DNA of 64,000 nucleotides from Arcticibacter sp. (GTDB taxonomy: Bacteria; Bacteroidota; Bacteroidia; 2-12-FULL-35-15), in assembly GCA_021155045.1 (NCBI GenBank), contig JAJNQB010000006.1:186001-250000 (forward strand), read 5' to 3'. The notes under the pieces are model-generated. The model was not told where the DNA came from. It saw only the letters and a program-made list of their open reading frames with translations, and did no database searches. Below are positions 1 to 10,007 of this stretch, one piece after another. A program made the translations under genes and the position numbers. Position 1 is the first letter of the stretch, and the number at the start of each line of letters is the position of its first letter.

Positions 1-45
1 AAGATGGACATGATTGTTTTAGAAAATTATGTTGTAGCAAGATAA
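1..45 (+). CDS. 3' end of an upstream CDS (partial, unidentified)
   Basis: An open frame runs from the window edge to a TAA at 43-45 and gives the last 14 residues, ending VLENYVVAR. The next gene starts at the very next base, so the two are probably co-transcribed. The downstream neighbour is a family 2 glycosyltransferase, so this may be part of a polysaccharide cluster that continues to the left. Too little is left to name a family. Confidence 0.5.
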   Translation, partial: KMDMIVLENYVVAR

Positions 46-792
46 ATGCTTAAAATTTCTATAATCACGGTATCTTATAATAGTTCCAAAACTATTGAAA
101 AAACAATTGATTCGGTTGTTTCTCAAAATTATTCGAATATAGAGTATATTGTTATTGATGGAAAATCTACGGATAATACATTAGAGCTTATTAATAAATA
201 TCAATCAAAAATTTCGAAAATAATTTCTGAAAAAGATGCTGGTATTTATGATGCTTTAAATAAAGGAATTAAACTAGCTACTGGAAACATTGTTGGAATT
301 ATTCACGCAGATGATTTTTATACTTCAGATACTATTATTTCCGAAGTAATTGAATTGTTCCAAAATAAAAAAACAGATTGTGTTTATGGCGATTTGCAGT
401 ATGTTGATAGAAACAACACAGATATTGTTAAGCGTAATTGGATTTCTGGAGAATATAAAAAAGAAAAATTTTTGAAAGGATGGATGCCTCCACACCCTGC
501 TTTTTTTGTGCGAAAAGAATGTTATGAAAAATATGGTATGTTTAATACTGAATTTAAGTCAGCAGCTGACTATGAATTAATGCTTCGTTTTTTGTATAAG
601 CATAATTGTACTGTTGCTTACTTGCCGAAACTTATAGTGAAAATGAGAGTAGGAGGAAAGAGTAATATTTCGCTTACAAACAGAATAAAAGCAAACAGAG
701 AAGATAAAAAGGCTTGGGAAATAAATGGGTTAAAACCAGCTTTATTTACATTTATTCAAAAACCTCTTTCAAAATTAGGTCAGTTTTTTTAA
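46..792 (+). CDS. Family 2 glycosyltransferase
   Basis: This 248-residue protein is a GT-A fold glycosyltransferase of the WcaA type. It would move a sugar from a nucleotide-sugar donor to a growing surface polysaccharide on the cytoplasmic side. The N-terminal ISIITVSYN strand (residues 4-12), the SEKDAGIYDALNKGI stretch (61-75) and the acidic metal-binding HADD (87-90) are typical of the family, as is the later ADYELMLRF segment. There is no membrane segment, and the length fits a soluble GT2. It starts with ATG directly after the stop of the upstream gene. Donor and acceptor cannot be told from sequence. Confidence 0.88.
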   Translation: MLKISIITVSYNSSKTIEKTIDSVVSQNYSNIEYIVIDGKSTDNTLELINKYQSKISKIISEKDAGIYDALNKGIKLATGNIVGIIHADDFYTSDTIISEVIELFQNKKTDCVYGDLQYVDRNNTDIVKRNWISGEYKKEKFLKGWMPPHPAFFVRKECYEKYGMFNTEFKSAADYELMLRFLYKHNCTVAYLPKLIVKMRVGGKSNISLTNRIKANREDKKAWEINGLKPALFTFIQKPLSKLGQFF

Positions 793-796
793 ATCA

Positions 797-1228
797 CTAA
801 ATCTCTTTTATAAAATGATATCCTCTTTTTCTAAAACCTTCTCGTTCGTAAAATGCATGAGCTTTTTCATTTTCGAGATAAGCATCTAACATTAGTCTTT
901 TACAATTATTTTCTATTGCTTTTTTTTCGCACCAATCGCATAGTATTTTTCCAACGCCTTTTGAACGATATTGTGGATGAACTATAACATTATCCATTTC
1001 TAAATATTTATTGGAATATAATTTTGTATTTATCCAAAAACCTGAAATTGCAATACATTTTTCGTTTTCAAAAACGGCAACTTGACCATAACCGTTTTGT
1101 AACATTTCATTTAGCATTTTTGAATATTCTAATTCCGACAAATTGGGTACAAGTTCATGAATGATAGAAATTTGTTCTGTCATTTCATTTACATTTAAAA
1201 GTTCTTTTATTATAAAATTATTAGGCAT
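797..1228 (-). CDS. GNAT family N-acetyltransferase
   Basis: A 143-residue single-domain GCN5-related acetyltransferase. The acetyl-CoA pyrophosphate-binding loop is visible as QYRSKGVGK at residues 86-94, preceded by the beta4 strand MDNVIVHP. The C-terminal motif with NEKAHAFYEREGF is the usual GNAT motif B. The substrate is unknown; it could be a small amine or a protein N-terminus. It is convergent with the glycosyltransferase, with only 4 bases between the stops. ATG start. Confidence 0.88.
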   Translation of the reverse strand: MPNNFIIKELLNVNEMTEQISIIHELVPNLSELEYSKMLNEMLQNGYGQVAVFENEKCIAISGFWINTKLYSNKYLEMDNVIVHPQYRSKGVGKILCDWCEKKAIENNCKRLMLDAYLENEKAHAFYEREGFRKRGYHFIKEI

Positions 1229-1306
1229 TGTTTGTTTTGTCTGCTTTTGGGGGCATTGGAAATGTGTTATTAGTAGGTGTTTTTGAATAACAATAAGGTC
1301 ATTATT

Positions 1307-4300
1307 TTATTTTCGAATGTTAGATCTTTCTTTTCCTAAAGATACAGAGTACCCTTTTTCAGTGCTTGTTAGTTTAAGATTTATATATCGAATTTTTTTC
1401 TGATTATTTTTATATTGTATTTCATCTTCGTCTTCTCTTCCTGAAATATTGTCATCGTTGTTTGTTATATTTAATTTTTGTTTTGCGATTTGAGTAACCA
1501 ATTTGCAAGGTATTTTTAAATAATATTCCATATTCATGCTCATATCTTGTTTTCCTGAAATTTCAAGAAAACCAAGTGATGAATTAATGACCATATTAGG
1601 AACTGTTATTATTCCATTTTTTAAACTAAAATTATTGCTTAATGTGTCAAACAAGACATTATTAAGATTTTTATCTTTAAAATAATCGGTTAATGCGTCT
1701 AATGGTTTGTAGTGTTTTAGTTTCCCGTTTACAATTTGTACACTCATATTTATTTCAGAATCATCAATTTTAATAACTAAATCAGGGTGGACGTGTATTT
1801 TTCCTGTTAATTGACCAGATAATTTTCCATTTAAGTTGTCGGAAAGAACTTCATCCTGTCCAAAGTTGTCAAATTTGAACATAAGTTTTTCCAAATCAAT
1901 ATTATTAAATATAATTTTGGGGTTTAAGTAAATTTTATTTTTATCAGAACCATTAAAATAACCATTCATATTAACTGTTCCATCTGCAATGCCCATATTT
2001 AATGTATCTACATATATATAATGATTCCTTTGAATTCTTAATTTGGAATAAAAATTTTTAATTAAATATTTATGATAATTTAAATATTTAATATCAAATG
2101 AAATTGACATATCTGTAAAAGGTAAATCGTAAATATTAAAAATAGCTTCATGATCTACTGTTTTTTCTTTATTTGAAACAGGAGGAGGATTGTATTTAAA
2201 TAACTCATCAAAATCAATATGCGAAGATTTTAAATATAGATAATTATCCTTTTTTTTGAGATCTGGTTTTGATCCAGTATAATACTGTAGGTTTGCAAGT
2301 ATATTTGAATTGCCAAGTTTCCCATAAAAATTTTCGAATAATAGATGTTCATTTTGATAGTGGATTCGACCTTTTAGTTCTTCAATTTTTAGTGGGTGAA
2401 TTTTCATGTTTGCCGAAAATTTTTGAAGAACCACATCAATAAAATACAAGCTGTCGTTAAAATTCAAATCAGCAATTGCCGACAAGTTGAGGTTTTTAAA
2501 TATTTCATGTCGATAATCTTCGGGAACGTAATTTTCGCCTTTATATGCAAAAAGATCTTCTAGTTTTAACATTTTTGAATTAATACTAAATTCAATTTTG
2601 GTATCGCCTTTTGGTTTATCTTCAAACCAAATATTATAGTTTTTTAATTTACCATTAAAATGAAAATCGCTTTTGTCAATTATGCCATTAAAATCAATTA
2701 TTCTAAAATCTTGCTCTTCAATTAAAACATCTGCGTGAAAATCATGAAGTTTGTGTGGATAATGATTGAATTTTGTGTTTAAATTGTCAATAAAAAATTC
2801 TCCAATTGGAAGAGTTTTTGAATTAGAAAAAGTATTTGCCTTACTTATAAATGAAAAAGACAAACTAGTTTTTTCTAATTGTTCATCAATAGGTTTAGAG
2901 TTAGTTTTCTTTGTATTAGTTAATTCAAATAAATCTATAAAATTTGATTTAATTAAAAGATTGGATTTAACTATATTGTTGTTATGATGAAGTATAGCAG
3001 GTAAGTCGCTAACTTCGCCAGATATTGAAATGTCTGATTTTCCTATTTTGGCATTAAAATAATCCACTTTTGCTTTGTGCCCATCCACAGTTATTTTTAC
3101 GTCAATATCATGAATTGGCAAATGAAAATCAGGACTTTCAAAACTAAGATTTTCAACTAGGAGTTCGGTGAAATAAGATTCATTAAATTTTTCAATAGCT
3201 TTCTCCGGCATATTTAAGTCAATAATGTCATGAAAGTTCATTGTTAAATTTACATTACCTTTTAAGTTTTTTAGGTCTTTGAGATTCAAGAAATTGGATA
3301 GAAAATCTAAATCGAATTCAGATTTTATTTTTGTTTGAATATCTGGTGATTCAAAATTTTTGACTTTTAAAAAGCCAGTAAAGGTACCAGCTTCTGGCCT
3401 TGCTGAAAAATCAATAAGAGAAAATTCCATAGTAGATAGTTTTCTCTCAGAACCATTTGTAAAATGACCTTTAAAATACAGTTGATCAAGTTTTTTTTGA
3501 GAATTGGTATTTTTAAAAAATGCATTTTCACAACCAAAGTTTACATTTATATAAGGCTGGTTTCCATTTGCAATTTTTCCCTTGAGTAAAGCTTCAAAAT
3601 AAACTTTTCCACTTTGATCATATTTTTCTAGTGCAGGAACAATTTCTTCAGGAGCAAAAGCTATAAATAGGTCAAAGTTGGGTTTGTTTCCTTGTATTTT
3701 AATATTCAGATTCATACTATCTTTTATGTCAATGTTGCCTTCAAATCCAAATATGGCTTTTTCCATATTTAGTTCGGAAGTCTCTATTGTTAATAGTTCG
3801 TTTTCTTTGTCAAAAATAATTGAGGATTTTAGTTTAACATGTTTATGCTTAAAAAAAGTGGTATCATTATTTTTTAATACATTTAATAACAAGCTGCTTT
3901 CTAGGCTTATCGAAAGATTCGAGTTCGATGTTTTAAATTTCGATTCTGTATTATATATAAAAGCTTCAACCAGAATTTTGTTTTCTTCGTTTAATTTGGT
4001 GAAATCAATGTCGTTTAATAAAATTGATTTAATATCAAGATGAAATTCTTTATCAACGTTTTCAATTTTATTTTCTGTTGTAAAAGCTTTGGTTATATTA
4101 AATTCACCGTTTTTATCTTGAACAATATCAATATTTCCTTTACTTAATTTGATGAGTTTTATTTCAAATTCTTGACTTAACAAACTTGAAATTTCAAACC
4201 CTAAATAGACATCCTTTATTCTTAATAATGGTGGTGTTTTTTTTAATTTGTTCTCATAAAGTTTAACATCTTCAAGATCTATCGATATGTATGGGAAATT

Positions 4301-4492
4301 TTCAAATGGAGAAATATGGCTATCATTAATTTGTATTTCTCCCTTGAAATCTTTATTAACAGTATTTAATAGTTGTTGCACAATTGCATCTTGCTGCCAA
4401 TAGACAATAATAATTAGAAGAGATATGAAAAGAATTGGAATAAAGAGTATTCCCCAAATTATTCGTTTCCATATCTTTTTATTCTTAAACAT
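1307..4492 (-). CDS. AsmA-like envelope protein
   Basis: A 1061-residue protein with one N-terminal membrane helix (about residues 8-30) followed by a long beta-rich region. Repeated short motifs of the type 'GxLxNxxxP' and the C-terminal block around NGKLKHYKPLDALTDYFKDKNL and LGFLEISGKQDMS match the AsmA family C-terminal region as found in Bacteroidota. AsmA-like proteins are now viewed as bridge-like lipid transfer proteins spanning the periplasm; that role here is inferred from family knowledge. It lies head-to-tail with the small DUF1456 gene, 19 bases apart, probably in one transcript. Confidence 0.8.
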   Translation of the reverse strand: MFKNKKIWKRIIWGILFIPILFISLLIIIVYWQQDAIVQQLLNTVNKDFKGEIQINDSHISPFENFPYISIDLEDVKLYENKLKKTPPLLRIKDVYLGFEISSLLSQEFEIKLIKLSKGNIDIVQDKNGEFNITKAFTTENKIENVDKEFHLDIKSILLNDIDFTKLNEENKILVEAFIYNTESKFKTSNSNLSISLESSLLLNVLKNNDTTFFKHKHVKLKSSIIFDKENELLTIETSELNMEKAIFGFEGNIDIKDSMNLNIKIQGNKPNFDLFIAFAPEEIVPALEKYDQSGKVYFEALLKGKIANGNQPYINVNFGCENAFFKNTNSQKKLDQLYFKGHFTNGSERKLSTMEFSLIDFSARPEAGTFTGFLKVKNFESPDIQTKIKSEFDLDFLSNFLNLKDLKNLKGNVNLTMNFHDIIDLNMPEKAIEKFNESYFTELLVENLSFESPDFHLPIHDIDVKITVDGHKAKVDYFNAKIGKSDISISGEVSDLPAILHHNNNIVKSNLLIKSNFIDLFELTNTKKTNSKPIDEQLEKTSLSFSFISKANTFSNSKTLPIGEFFIDNLNTKFNHYPHKLHDFHADVLIEEQDFRIIDFNGIIDKSDFHFNGKLKNYNIWFEDKPKGDTKIEFSINSKMLKLEDLFAYKGENYVPEDYRHEIFKNLNLSAIADLNFNDSLYFIDVVLQKFSANMKIHPLKIEELKGRIHYQNEHLLFENFYGKLGNSNILANLQYYTGSKPDLKKKDNYLYLKSSHIDFDELFKYNPPPVSNKEKTVDHEAIFNIYDLPFTDMSISFDIKYLNYHKYLIKNFYSKLRIQRNHYIYVDTLNMGIADGTVNMNGYFNGSDKNKIYLNPKIIFNNIDLEKLMFKFDNFGQDEVLSDNLNGKLSGQLTGKIHVHPDLVIKIDDSEINMSVQIVNGKLKHYKPLDALTDYFKDKNLNNVLFDTLSNNFSLKNGIITVPNMVINSSLGFLEISGKQDMSMNMEYYLKIPCKLVTQIAKQKLNITNNDDNISGREDEDEIQYKNNQKKIRYINLKLTSTEKGYSVSLGKERSNIRK

Positions 4493-4511
4493 GCATTATT
4501 GTTATAAATAG

Positions 4512-4748
4512 TTATTGTGTTTTTTTTGGCATTGGACCACGTTTATAGATAATCAATCCGTTTAAAAAATTACGTAGCAATTGGTCGCCACACTCTTTAT
4601 AATTTCTATGGTCTGGAGTGCGATACAATGCGTTGATTTCACTTTTTGTAATATCAAAATCTACTAGCTTTAAAATTTTGATAATATCATCATCTCTTAA
4701 TTCAAGCGCTACTCGAAGTTTTTTTAATATATCGTTGTTGGATAACAT
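4512..4748 (-). CDS. DUF1456 (YehS-like) protein
   Basis: A 78-residue protein that starts MLSNNDILKKLRVALELRDDD and continues with an EINALYRTPDHRNYKECGDQ segment. This matches one copy of the DUF1456 repeat seen twice in E. coli YehS. Function is unknown. The family length is usually 150-160 residues with two repeats, so this is a single-repeat or shortened form. It is upstream of the AsmA-like gene on the same strand. Confidence 0.7.
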   Translation of the reverse strand: MLSNNDILKKLRVALELRDDDIIKILKLVDFDITKSEINALYRTPDHRNYKECGDQLLRNFLNGLIIYKRGPMPKKTQ

Positions 4749-4895
4749 GATTTTGAATGTTTAAGTTAAGAGTGAAAATTAATAGAATAATTTTAGTTTA
4801 ATAAAAAATCACTCCACTAATGCTGATTAAATCTCAAAGATAAAAAAAACATTGCTTATAATTTAATGTAATTCCAATCTGAATATTTGTGCTTT

Positions 4896-4940
4896 TATGA
4901 TTTGAGTCATAGTATTAAAATATTTTATTGTTCAACTTCG
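4896..4940 (+). promoter_or_regulatory. FNR/CRP-like dyad with -7-like element, upstream of cytochrome block
   Basis: The dyad TGAT-TTGA-GTCA lies at 4898-4909, 54 bases before the ATG at 4964. A weak -7-like element CAACTTCG (consensus TAnnTTTG) ends at 4940, 36.5 bp from the dyad centre. This is the weakest of five similar arrangements in the window. The rest of the 4749-4963 gap shows no gene. Confidence 0.4.
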
Positions 4941-4963
4941 TTTTGTCATAAATAGAATTTAGA

Positions 4964-5788
4964 ATGAAAAAGACGTTATTCGTATTGATTTTATTGTTTT
5001 TTGTTGTTTTGTTTTTTGTAAGTAATAATGCAAAAAGCTACGATTCGGGTGCTCCAGATGGTTTCACGGGTTCTCCCTCTAATGGTCAAACATGTGTAAT
5101 GTGTCATTCAGGCGCACCAGTTTCTGTGTTGTCAAATGTAATATCTAATAATATTCCCACTTCGGGTTACGTTCCAGGTAATACTTATTCATTTACGGCA
5201 CAAATAAATAGATTTGGACATAGTGTATTTGGCTTTCAAATTTCACCTCAAGATAATTCTGGTAATGTATTAGGAACGTTAGTAGATGTTGATTTTGAAA
5301 CACAAATTACGGGATTTGGTACTTATATAACACATACGGTGAGCGGTATTTCAGGAGTGAATTCAAAAACATGGTCGTTTGATTGGATTGCTCCTAGTGC
5401 TGGTACCGGTAGTGTAACTTTTTATGGTGCATTTAATGTTACCAATGGTAATGGAACTAGTGGAGGAGATAGCATTTTTACTTCTACACTTACTATAAAT
5501 GAAAATACAGTATCTATTGAGGAAAACCTCATACAAGAAAGAATAGGCATTTATCCCAATCCTATTTCTGATTATTTTATGCTAGATGTAAAAGAATTAG
5601 AGGGAGAGATGAAATTGACAATTTATAATTTGTCGGGAGAAAAATGTTTTGAAGAAAACACCATTAAAATTATCAAAGGAGAAGAATCTAAAAAAATAAT
5701 TTTTGATCACAAACTTCTGGCTGGAACTTATCTAGTGGAGATAGTTGTAAAAAATAAAAAATACATTAAAAAAATAATTGTTCTATAA
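4964..5788 (+). CDS. T9SS-exported CxxCH protein (choice-of-anchor V type)
   Basis: A 274-residue exported protein. It has an N-terminal signal helix (residues about 3-24), then APDGFTGSPSNGQTCVMCHSG near residues 30-49. That short block with a CxxCH motif is typical of proteins labelled choice-of-anchor V and may bind a c-type heme or just form part of the anchor. A beta-sandwich region follows. The C-terminus has IGIYPNPISDYF and ends KKIIVL, a type A Por sorting tail, so it is probably exported by the type IX system and surface anchored. The lysyl-oxidase-like gene follows after 12 bases. Precise role unknown. Confidence 0.75.
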   Translation: MKKTLFVLILLFFVVLFFVSNNAKSYDSGAPDGFTGSPSNGQTCVMCHSGAPVSVLSNVISNNIPTSGYVPGNTYSFTAQINRFGHSVFGFQISPQDNSGNVLGTLVDVDFETQITGFGTYITHTVSGISGVNSKTWSFDWIAPSAGTGSVTFYGAFNVTNGNGTSGGDSIFTSTLTINENTVSIEENLIQERIGIYPNPISDYFMLDVKELEGEMKLTIYNLSGEKCFEENTIKIIKGEESKKIIFDHKLLAGTYLVEIVVKNKKYIKKIIVL

Positions 5789-5800
5789 ACTAAAAACCAC

Positions 5801-7873
5801 ATGAAAATGAAAAAAATCGTACTACTATTTTTGAGTTTTGTCATTGTTCCATTCTTGGGAATTGCACAATGTACTACCACTAATGCAACGAGTTGCCAGT
5901 GTGAAAATATTTCTCAAACCAACTGCGATTTGTTGCCTGATATTACCATTTCTTGGTATGCATTAGAAAATTATATGTCAGGACCGACAGAGTATTCGCA
6001 AACTGGAAATGGAGTAAATGATGGACGATTAAAAGTAACAGGCTCTACCCCTAATATTGGACATGGTCCTTTAACGGTAAGAGGGCAATCAAATAGTGGC
6101 ATGAGAACTTTTTTATGCGGCACAGATACTGTTACTTTTCCTGCTTCTGGAACGTTTACATGTCCGAACGGTTACCCGATACCTAAACAAATTACGACAC
6201 AAAGAATATATCATAAAAATGGAAATGCAATGTCTTATTGGGATAGAAAAGCTGCTGCTATGACGTATCATCCTACTCACAATCATATTCATTTTGATGA
6301 TTGGGGTGTTTTTACTTTAAGAATTAAAGATCCCTCTGAGCCAGACCCTAGAAATTGGAGTATTGTTGGAAACGGGCATAAGTTGGGTTTTTGTTTAATG
6401 GATTATGGAACTTGTTCTTATTACAATGAACATTGCAGAGATGATAACACCGTTTATAATAGCGGTACAAATATGGTTAATGGTAGCTTTCCAAATTGGG
6501 GTTTGGGAGGAGGCTCTTATGGTTGCTCCGTTGTTGAGCAAGGTATTTCTAGTGGATATACAGATATCTATAGCGAAAGTTTAGATGGTATGTGGATAAA
6601 TATTCCTCCAGGAACATGTAATGGCAATTATTGGATCGTTTATGAAGTAGATCCACATGATGCTATATTGGAAGAAAATGAAACTAATAATTATACAGCA
6701 ATACCTTTTACTTTAACATTGCAATCTCCATCAGGTAGCCCAGCTATTAAAATTATACCTGATAAAAGTCCTAACCTTTGTTCAGGAGAGTTAATTAAAC
6801 TTACCGCTACTGCTGGAACTAGTTATTTATGGTCAAACGGGGCAACAACTCAAAGTGTTTGGGTTGGAGCAGGAACATATTCTGTAACAGTTACAAATTA
6901 TTGTGGAACAGGAAGTGCTTCATTTACCGTTGCTAGTAGTACCACTCCTACCACTCCATCTGTTGTAGGGCAAACCATTTGTTCAGGAACATCTGCGTCC
7001 TTATCAGCAACAGGAACAAACGTAAGTTGGTATAATAACTCAGGTGTTGTAGTGGGTACTGGAAATACCTTTTCTACACCTATTTTAACAGCAACCACCA
7101 CTTATTATGCTCAAGATGAAGTTTATTACCCAGGAGTAATCAGAAAAGTAGGAAAAGTAGATTCAACAGGGGCTGGAGCTTATAGTTCTAGCACTAATTA
7201 TTGTACATTCGATGTGTTTCGACCGCTAACTATTAAATCTGTTAAAGTTTCAGCAAGTGGTTCAGGAAATAGAACTATTCAACTAATGGATGAAATTGGA
7301 ATAATTCAAGATGGTGGAATTTATAATATACCAAACGGGACATCAAGAGTACAATTGAATTATACAATACAACCTGGAAAAAATTATTCTTTGCAAGTTA
7401 CTAGTCCAACTCCTAATTTATGGAGAAGCAGTGGTGGAGTTTCTTATCCGTACACCAAAACGGATACTATTTCAATTACAGGTTCAAGTGGAGGTAGTAA
7501 TTATTTTTATTATTTATATGATTGGGAAATTGAAGTGGGAGGAGCAACATGTTCTAGTCCACAAGTGCCAGTTACGGCTACTGTACAAGTATGTTCAGGA
7601 ATAGATGATGATTGGGATTTGACAAACAATATCAATGTTTATCCGAATCCTTCAAATGGAGAATTTACTTTTAGTATTATTATGCCAGGTTCAGGAGATG
7701 CAACTATTCGAGTATTAGATATAGTAGGAAGAGAGATATACTCTCAAAAAATGGAAAATATTTCAGGTGAAAAAACTTCACTTATTGATTTGAAGAGTAT
7801 GGCTCAAGGCATTTATTATTTGGATGTTCAAATAGGGAAGAAAAATTATTTTAGGAAGCTAATAAAAGAGTAG
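5801..7873 (+). CDS. T9SS-exported lysyl-oxidase-like protein
   Basis: A 690-residue secreted protein with an N-terminal signal peptide ending near GIAQC. The region around residues 150-300 resembles the copper amine oxidase family of lysyl oxidases. It has the His cluster HNHIHFDDW (about 158-166), then GHKLGFCLMDYG, then GISSGYTDIY and YEVDPHDAILEENETNN near the domain end. An Ig-like region follows, then a YPNPSNGEF type A sorting tail ending FRKLIKE. Family knowledge: LOX oxidises lysine side chains using Cu and a lysine-tyrosylquinone; the activity here is not shown. It is downstream of the CxxCH T9SS gene and probably in the same transcript. ATG at 5801; an ATG at 5807 is an alternative. 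Confidence 0.75.
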   Translation: MKMKKIVLLFLSFVIVPFLGIAQCTTTNATSCQCENISQTNCDLLPDITISWYALENYMSGPTEYSQTGNGVNDGRLKVTGSTPNIGHGPLTVRGQSNSGMRTFLCGTDTVTFPASGTFTCPNGYPIPKQITTQRIYHKNGNAMSYWDRKAAAMTYHPTHNHIHFDDWGVFTLRIKDPSEPDPRNWSIVGNGHKLGFCLMDYGTCSYYNEHCRDDNTVYNSGTNMVNGSFPNWGLGGGSYGCSVVEQGISSGYTDIYSESLDGMWINIPPGTCNGNYWIVYEVDPHDAILEENETNNYTAIPFTLTLQSPSGSPAIKIIPDKSPNLCSGELIKLTATAGTSYLWSNGATTQSVWVGAGTYSVTVTNYCGTGSASFTVASSTTPTTPSVVGQTICSGTSASLSATGTNVSWYNNSGVVVGTGNTFSTPILTATTTYYAQDEVYYPGVIRKVGKVDSTGAGAYSSSTNYCTFDVFRPLTIKSVKVSASGSGNRTIQLMDEIGIIQDGGIYNIPNGTSRVQLNYTIQPGKNYSLQVTSPTPNLWRSSGGVSYPYTKTDTISITGSSGGSNYFYYLYDWEIEVGGATCSSPQVPVTATVQVCSGIDDDWDLTNNINVYPNPSNGEFTFSIIMPGSGDATIRVLDIVGREIYSQKMENISGEKTSLIDLKSMAQGIYYLDVQIGKKNYFRKLIKE

Positions 7874-7950
7874 TATAGCATAGCTATCAAAATAAAGTAG
7901 GTTTGTCCATTTTTAAAATTCGATGTAGTATTTAATTTCTAAACAATCTT

Positions 7951-9996
7951 GTGGCAGATAAAGGAAATATAGAAAGGAAAAAAAAATACAGTCGTTGGAG
8001 GGCATTTGCATTAATTTGTGTTTATCTTTTGATGGGGATTCACATTGTCCATTGGAAGCTAAATGGAAACACATTGGCTCCCTTGGAGTTAAATGAAGTT
8101 TTATACACACTTCATCTTGGAATAATTACTGCTGGATTTATTTTCATGGGAGTAACCATGATTGGAACTATTTTTTTTGGTAGATTCTTTTGTTCTTGGG
8201 CTTGTCATATTTTAGCACTTCAAGATTTTTCGGAATGGATTCTTTTTAAGTTAAAAATTAAACCAAAATTTATCAACTCCAGAGCATATATTTTTGTTCC
8301 AATTGTAGCAATGATATACCTATTTATATTTCCTCAGATAGAACGAATTATGAGTAAAGAAGAGTTTGCTGGATTTAGGGTGTTAAATGATTCTCAAGGA
8401 TGGGCATCTTTTATTACAAATGACTTTTGGAGAAACTTACCGAGTATTCCAGTTACATTAATTACATTTTTTGTTTGTGGATTTGCTGTTATTTATTTTT
8501 TAGGAACAAGAAGTTTTTGTCAAAAAGTATGTCCTTATGGTGTAATTTTTTCCATTGCGGATAAGTTTGCACCAGGAAAAATAAAATTAACCGGAGATTG
8601 TAATCAATGTGGAATATGTACTGCACATTGTAGCTCCCATATAATTGTGCATAAGGAAATTGAACAGTTTGGTAAAGTTGTAAATTCCAATTGTTTAAAA
8701 GATTTAGATTGTGTGGCAGTATGCCCCAATGATGCAATTAAATTTGGATTTACAAAACCATCTTTTTTTAAGTCTTTTTCTAAAATTAAAGATCATAAAC
8801 CTCATTATCATTTTTCGCTTATCGAAGATGTATTCATTGGATTATTTACTCTTGTTTTTACCATTATATTTAGAGGGCTTTATGATTCAATTCCATTTTT
8901 ACTTGCTATAACATTAGCTGTAATTTTTTCTTATTTTAGTATTTTATTTTTCAGATTATTTTATTCAGAATATGTACAATTAGGAAAATATACATTAAAG
9001 CAAAGCAGAAAAATCACAACCTCAGGTAAAGTACTTATGTTATGTGTTTTTTTAATACATAGCTTTGGAGTACATAGCGCATATGTTCATTATCATAATT
9101 ACCAAGGAGATTTAGCATATAAAAAAGTAATAAATAATGGAACTGAATTGAAAGCAAATTCGGAGGTTGCAAAAAAAAATATCACAACTGCACTTAATCA
9201 TTTAGAGAAAGCAAATAAGTTTGGATTGTATTCCCCTCTGAGTTTAAATAGAGAATTAGCATCAATATATTTATACAAGAAAGACTATAAAAAAGCTGAG
9301 ATATATTTAACTAAAATGCTCGATGCTAAACCAAACGACTTTGAAGCTCGGCTTAGATTAGCAAAATTATTTTTTGTTTCTAACAAAGAAAAAGAAGCTG
9401 TAAATGAATTACAAAAAATAATAGTCAATGATATTGATCCCAGTACTAAGGAAGATTATAAAATAAGAAGTGAAGCCCATCTTACTATTGGACACATTGA
9501 AGAAAAGAACGGGTTTCCATTGTCTGCATTAAATCATTACGAAACTGCACTGAAAGATGATTCAGGAAACACAGAAGCACTTCTAGCTTTGGGTGTAATC
9601 TATACCAAAAGTGGAAAATTAATAGAAGCAGAAAAATATCTTTTAGCGTTTAACAAGAAGATGCCTAATTATCCTATTGTACATAATAATTTAAGTTTGA
9701 TATATATTAAAATGGAAAAAACACCTTCGGCTATTTATCATTTAAAAGAGCTTATTCGCTTACAACCAAATAATCCTCAAGCATTTTATAATTTGGGAAT
9801 GCTGTTATCACGAGAAGGAGATACAACAGAAGCAATTAGGTTTTTAGAAAATGCAATTACCTTAAATTCTAATTACCTTAACGCACATATAGGCTTAGCA
9901 ACTGTTTTAGAAAAAAACGGACAAATAAAAGAATCAAAAACTCATTTATTAAAAGCAGAAGAAATAAAATTAAAAATGATCTCACAACAACATTAA
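7951..9996 (+). CDS. NapH-like membrane polyferredoxin fused to TPR domain
   Basis: A 681-residue protein. The N-terminal half has membrane helices and a set of Cys motifs as in the NapH/CcoG/NosR polyferredoxins: C81-x3-C85 (CSWAC), C190-x3-CPYG (194), C217-x2-C220-x2-C223-x3-C227, and a CLKDLDCVAVCP motif just after. More helices follow near residues 290-380. From about residue 410 to the end it is made of TPR repeats. NapH-type proteins pass electrons between the quinone pool and periplasmic partners. TPRs suggest docking of a partner. It starts at GTG (7951). The cytochrome c gene follows after 11 bases. The acceptor is unknown. Confidence 0.78.
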   Translation: MADKGNIERKKKYSRWRAFALICVYLLMGIHIVHWKLNGNTLAPLELNEVLYTLHLGIITAGFIFMGVTMIGTIFFGRFFCSWACHILALQDFSEWILFKLKIKPKFINSRAYIFVPIVAMIYLFIFPQIERIMSKEEFAGFRVLNDSQGWASFITNDFWRNLPSIPVTLITFFVCGFAVIYFLGTRSFCQKVCPYGVIFSIADKFAPGKIKLTGDCNQCGICTAHCSSHIIVHKEIEQFGKVVNSNCLKDLDCVAVCPNDAIKFGFTKPSFFKSFSKIKDHKPHYHFSLIEDVFIGLFTLVFTIIFRGLYDSIPFLLAITLAVIFSYFSILFFRLFYSEYVQLGKYTLKQSRKITTSGKVLMLCVFLIHSFGVHSAYVHYHNYQGDLAYKKVINNGTELKANSEVAKKNITTALNHLEKANKFGLYSPLSLNRELASIYLYKKDYKKAEIYLTKMLDAKPNDFEARLRLAKLFFVSNKEKEAVNELQKIIVNDIDPSTKEDYKIRSEAHLTIGHIEEKNGFPLSALNHYETALKDDSGNTEALLALGVIYTKSGKLIEAEKYLLAFNKKMPNYPIVHNNLSLIYIKMEKTPSAIYHLKELIRLQPNNPQAFYNLGMLLSREGDTTEAIRFLENAITLNSNYLNAHIGLATVLEKNGQIKESKTHLLKAEEIKLKMISQQH

Positions 9997-10007
9997 AAGT
10001 TCTATTT

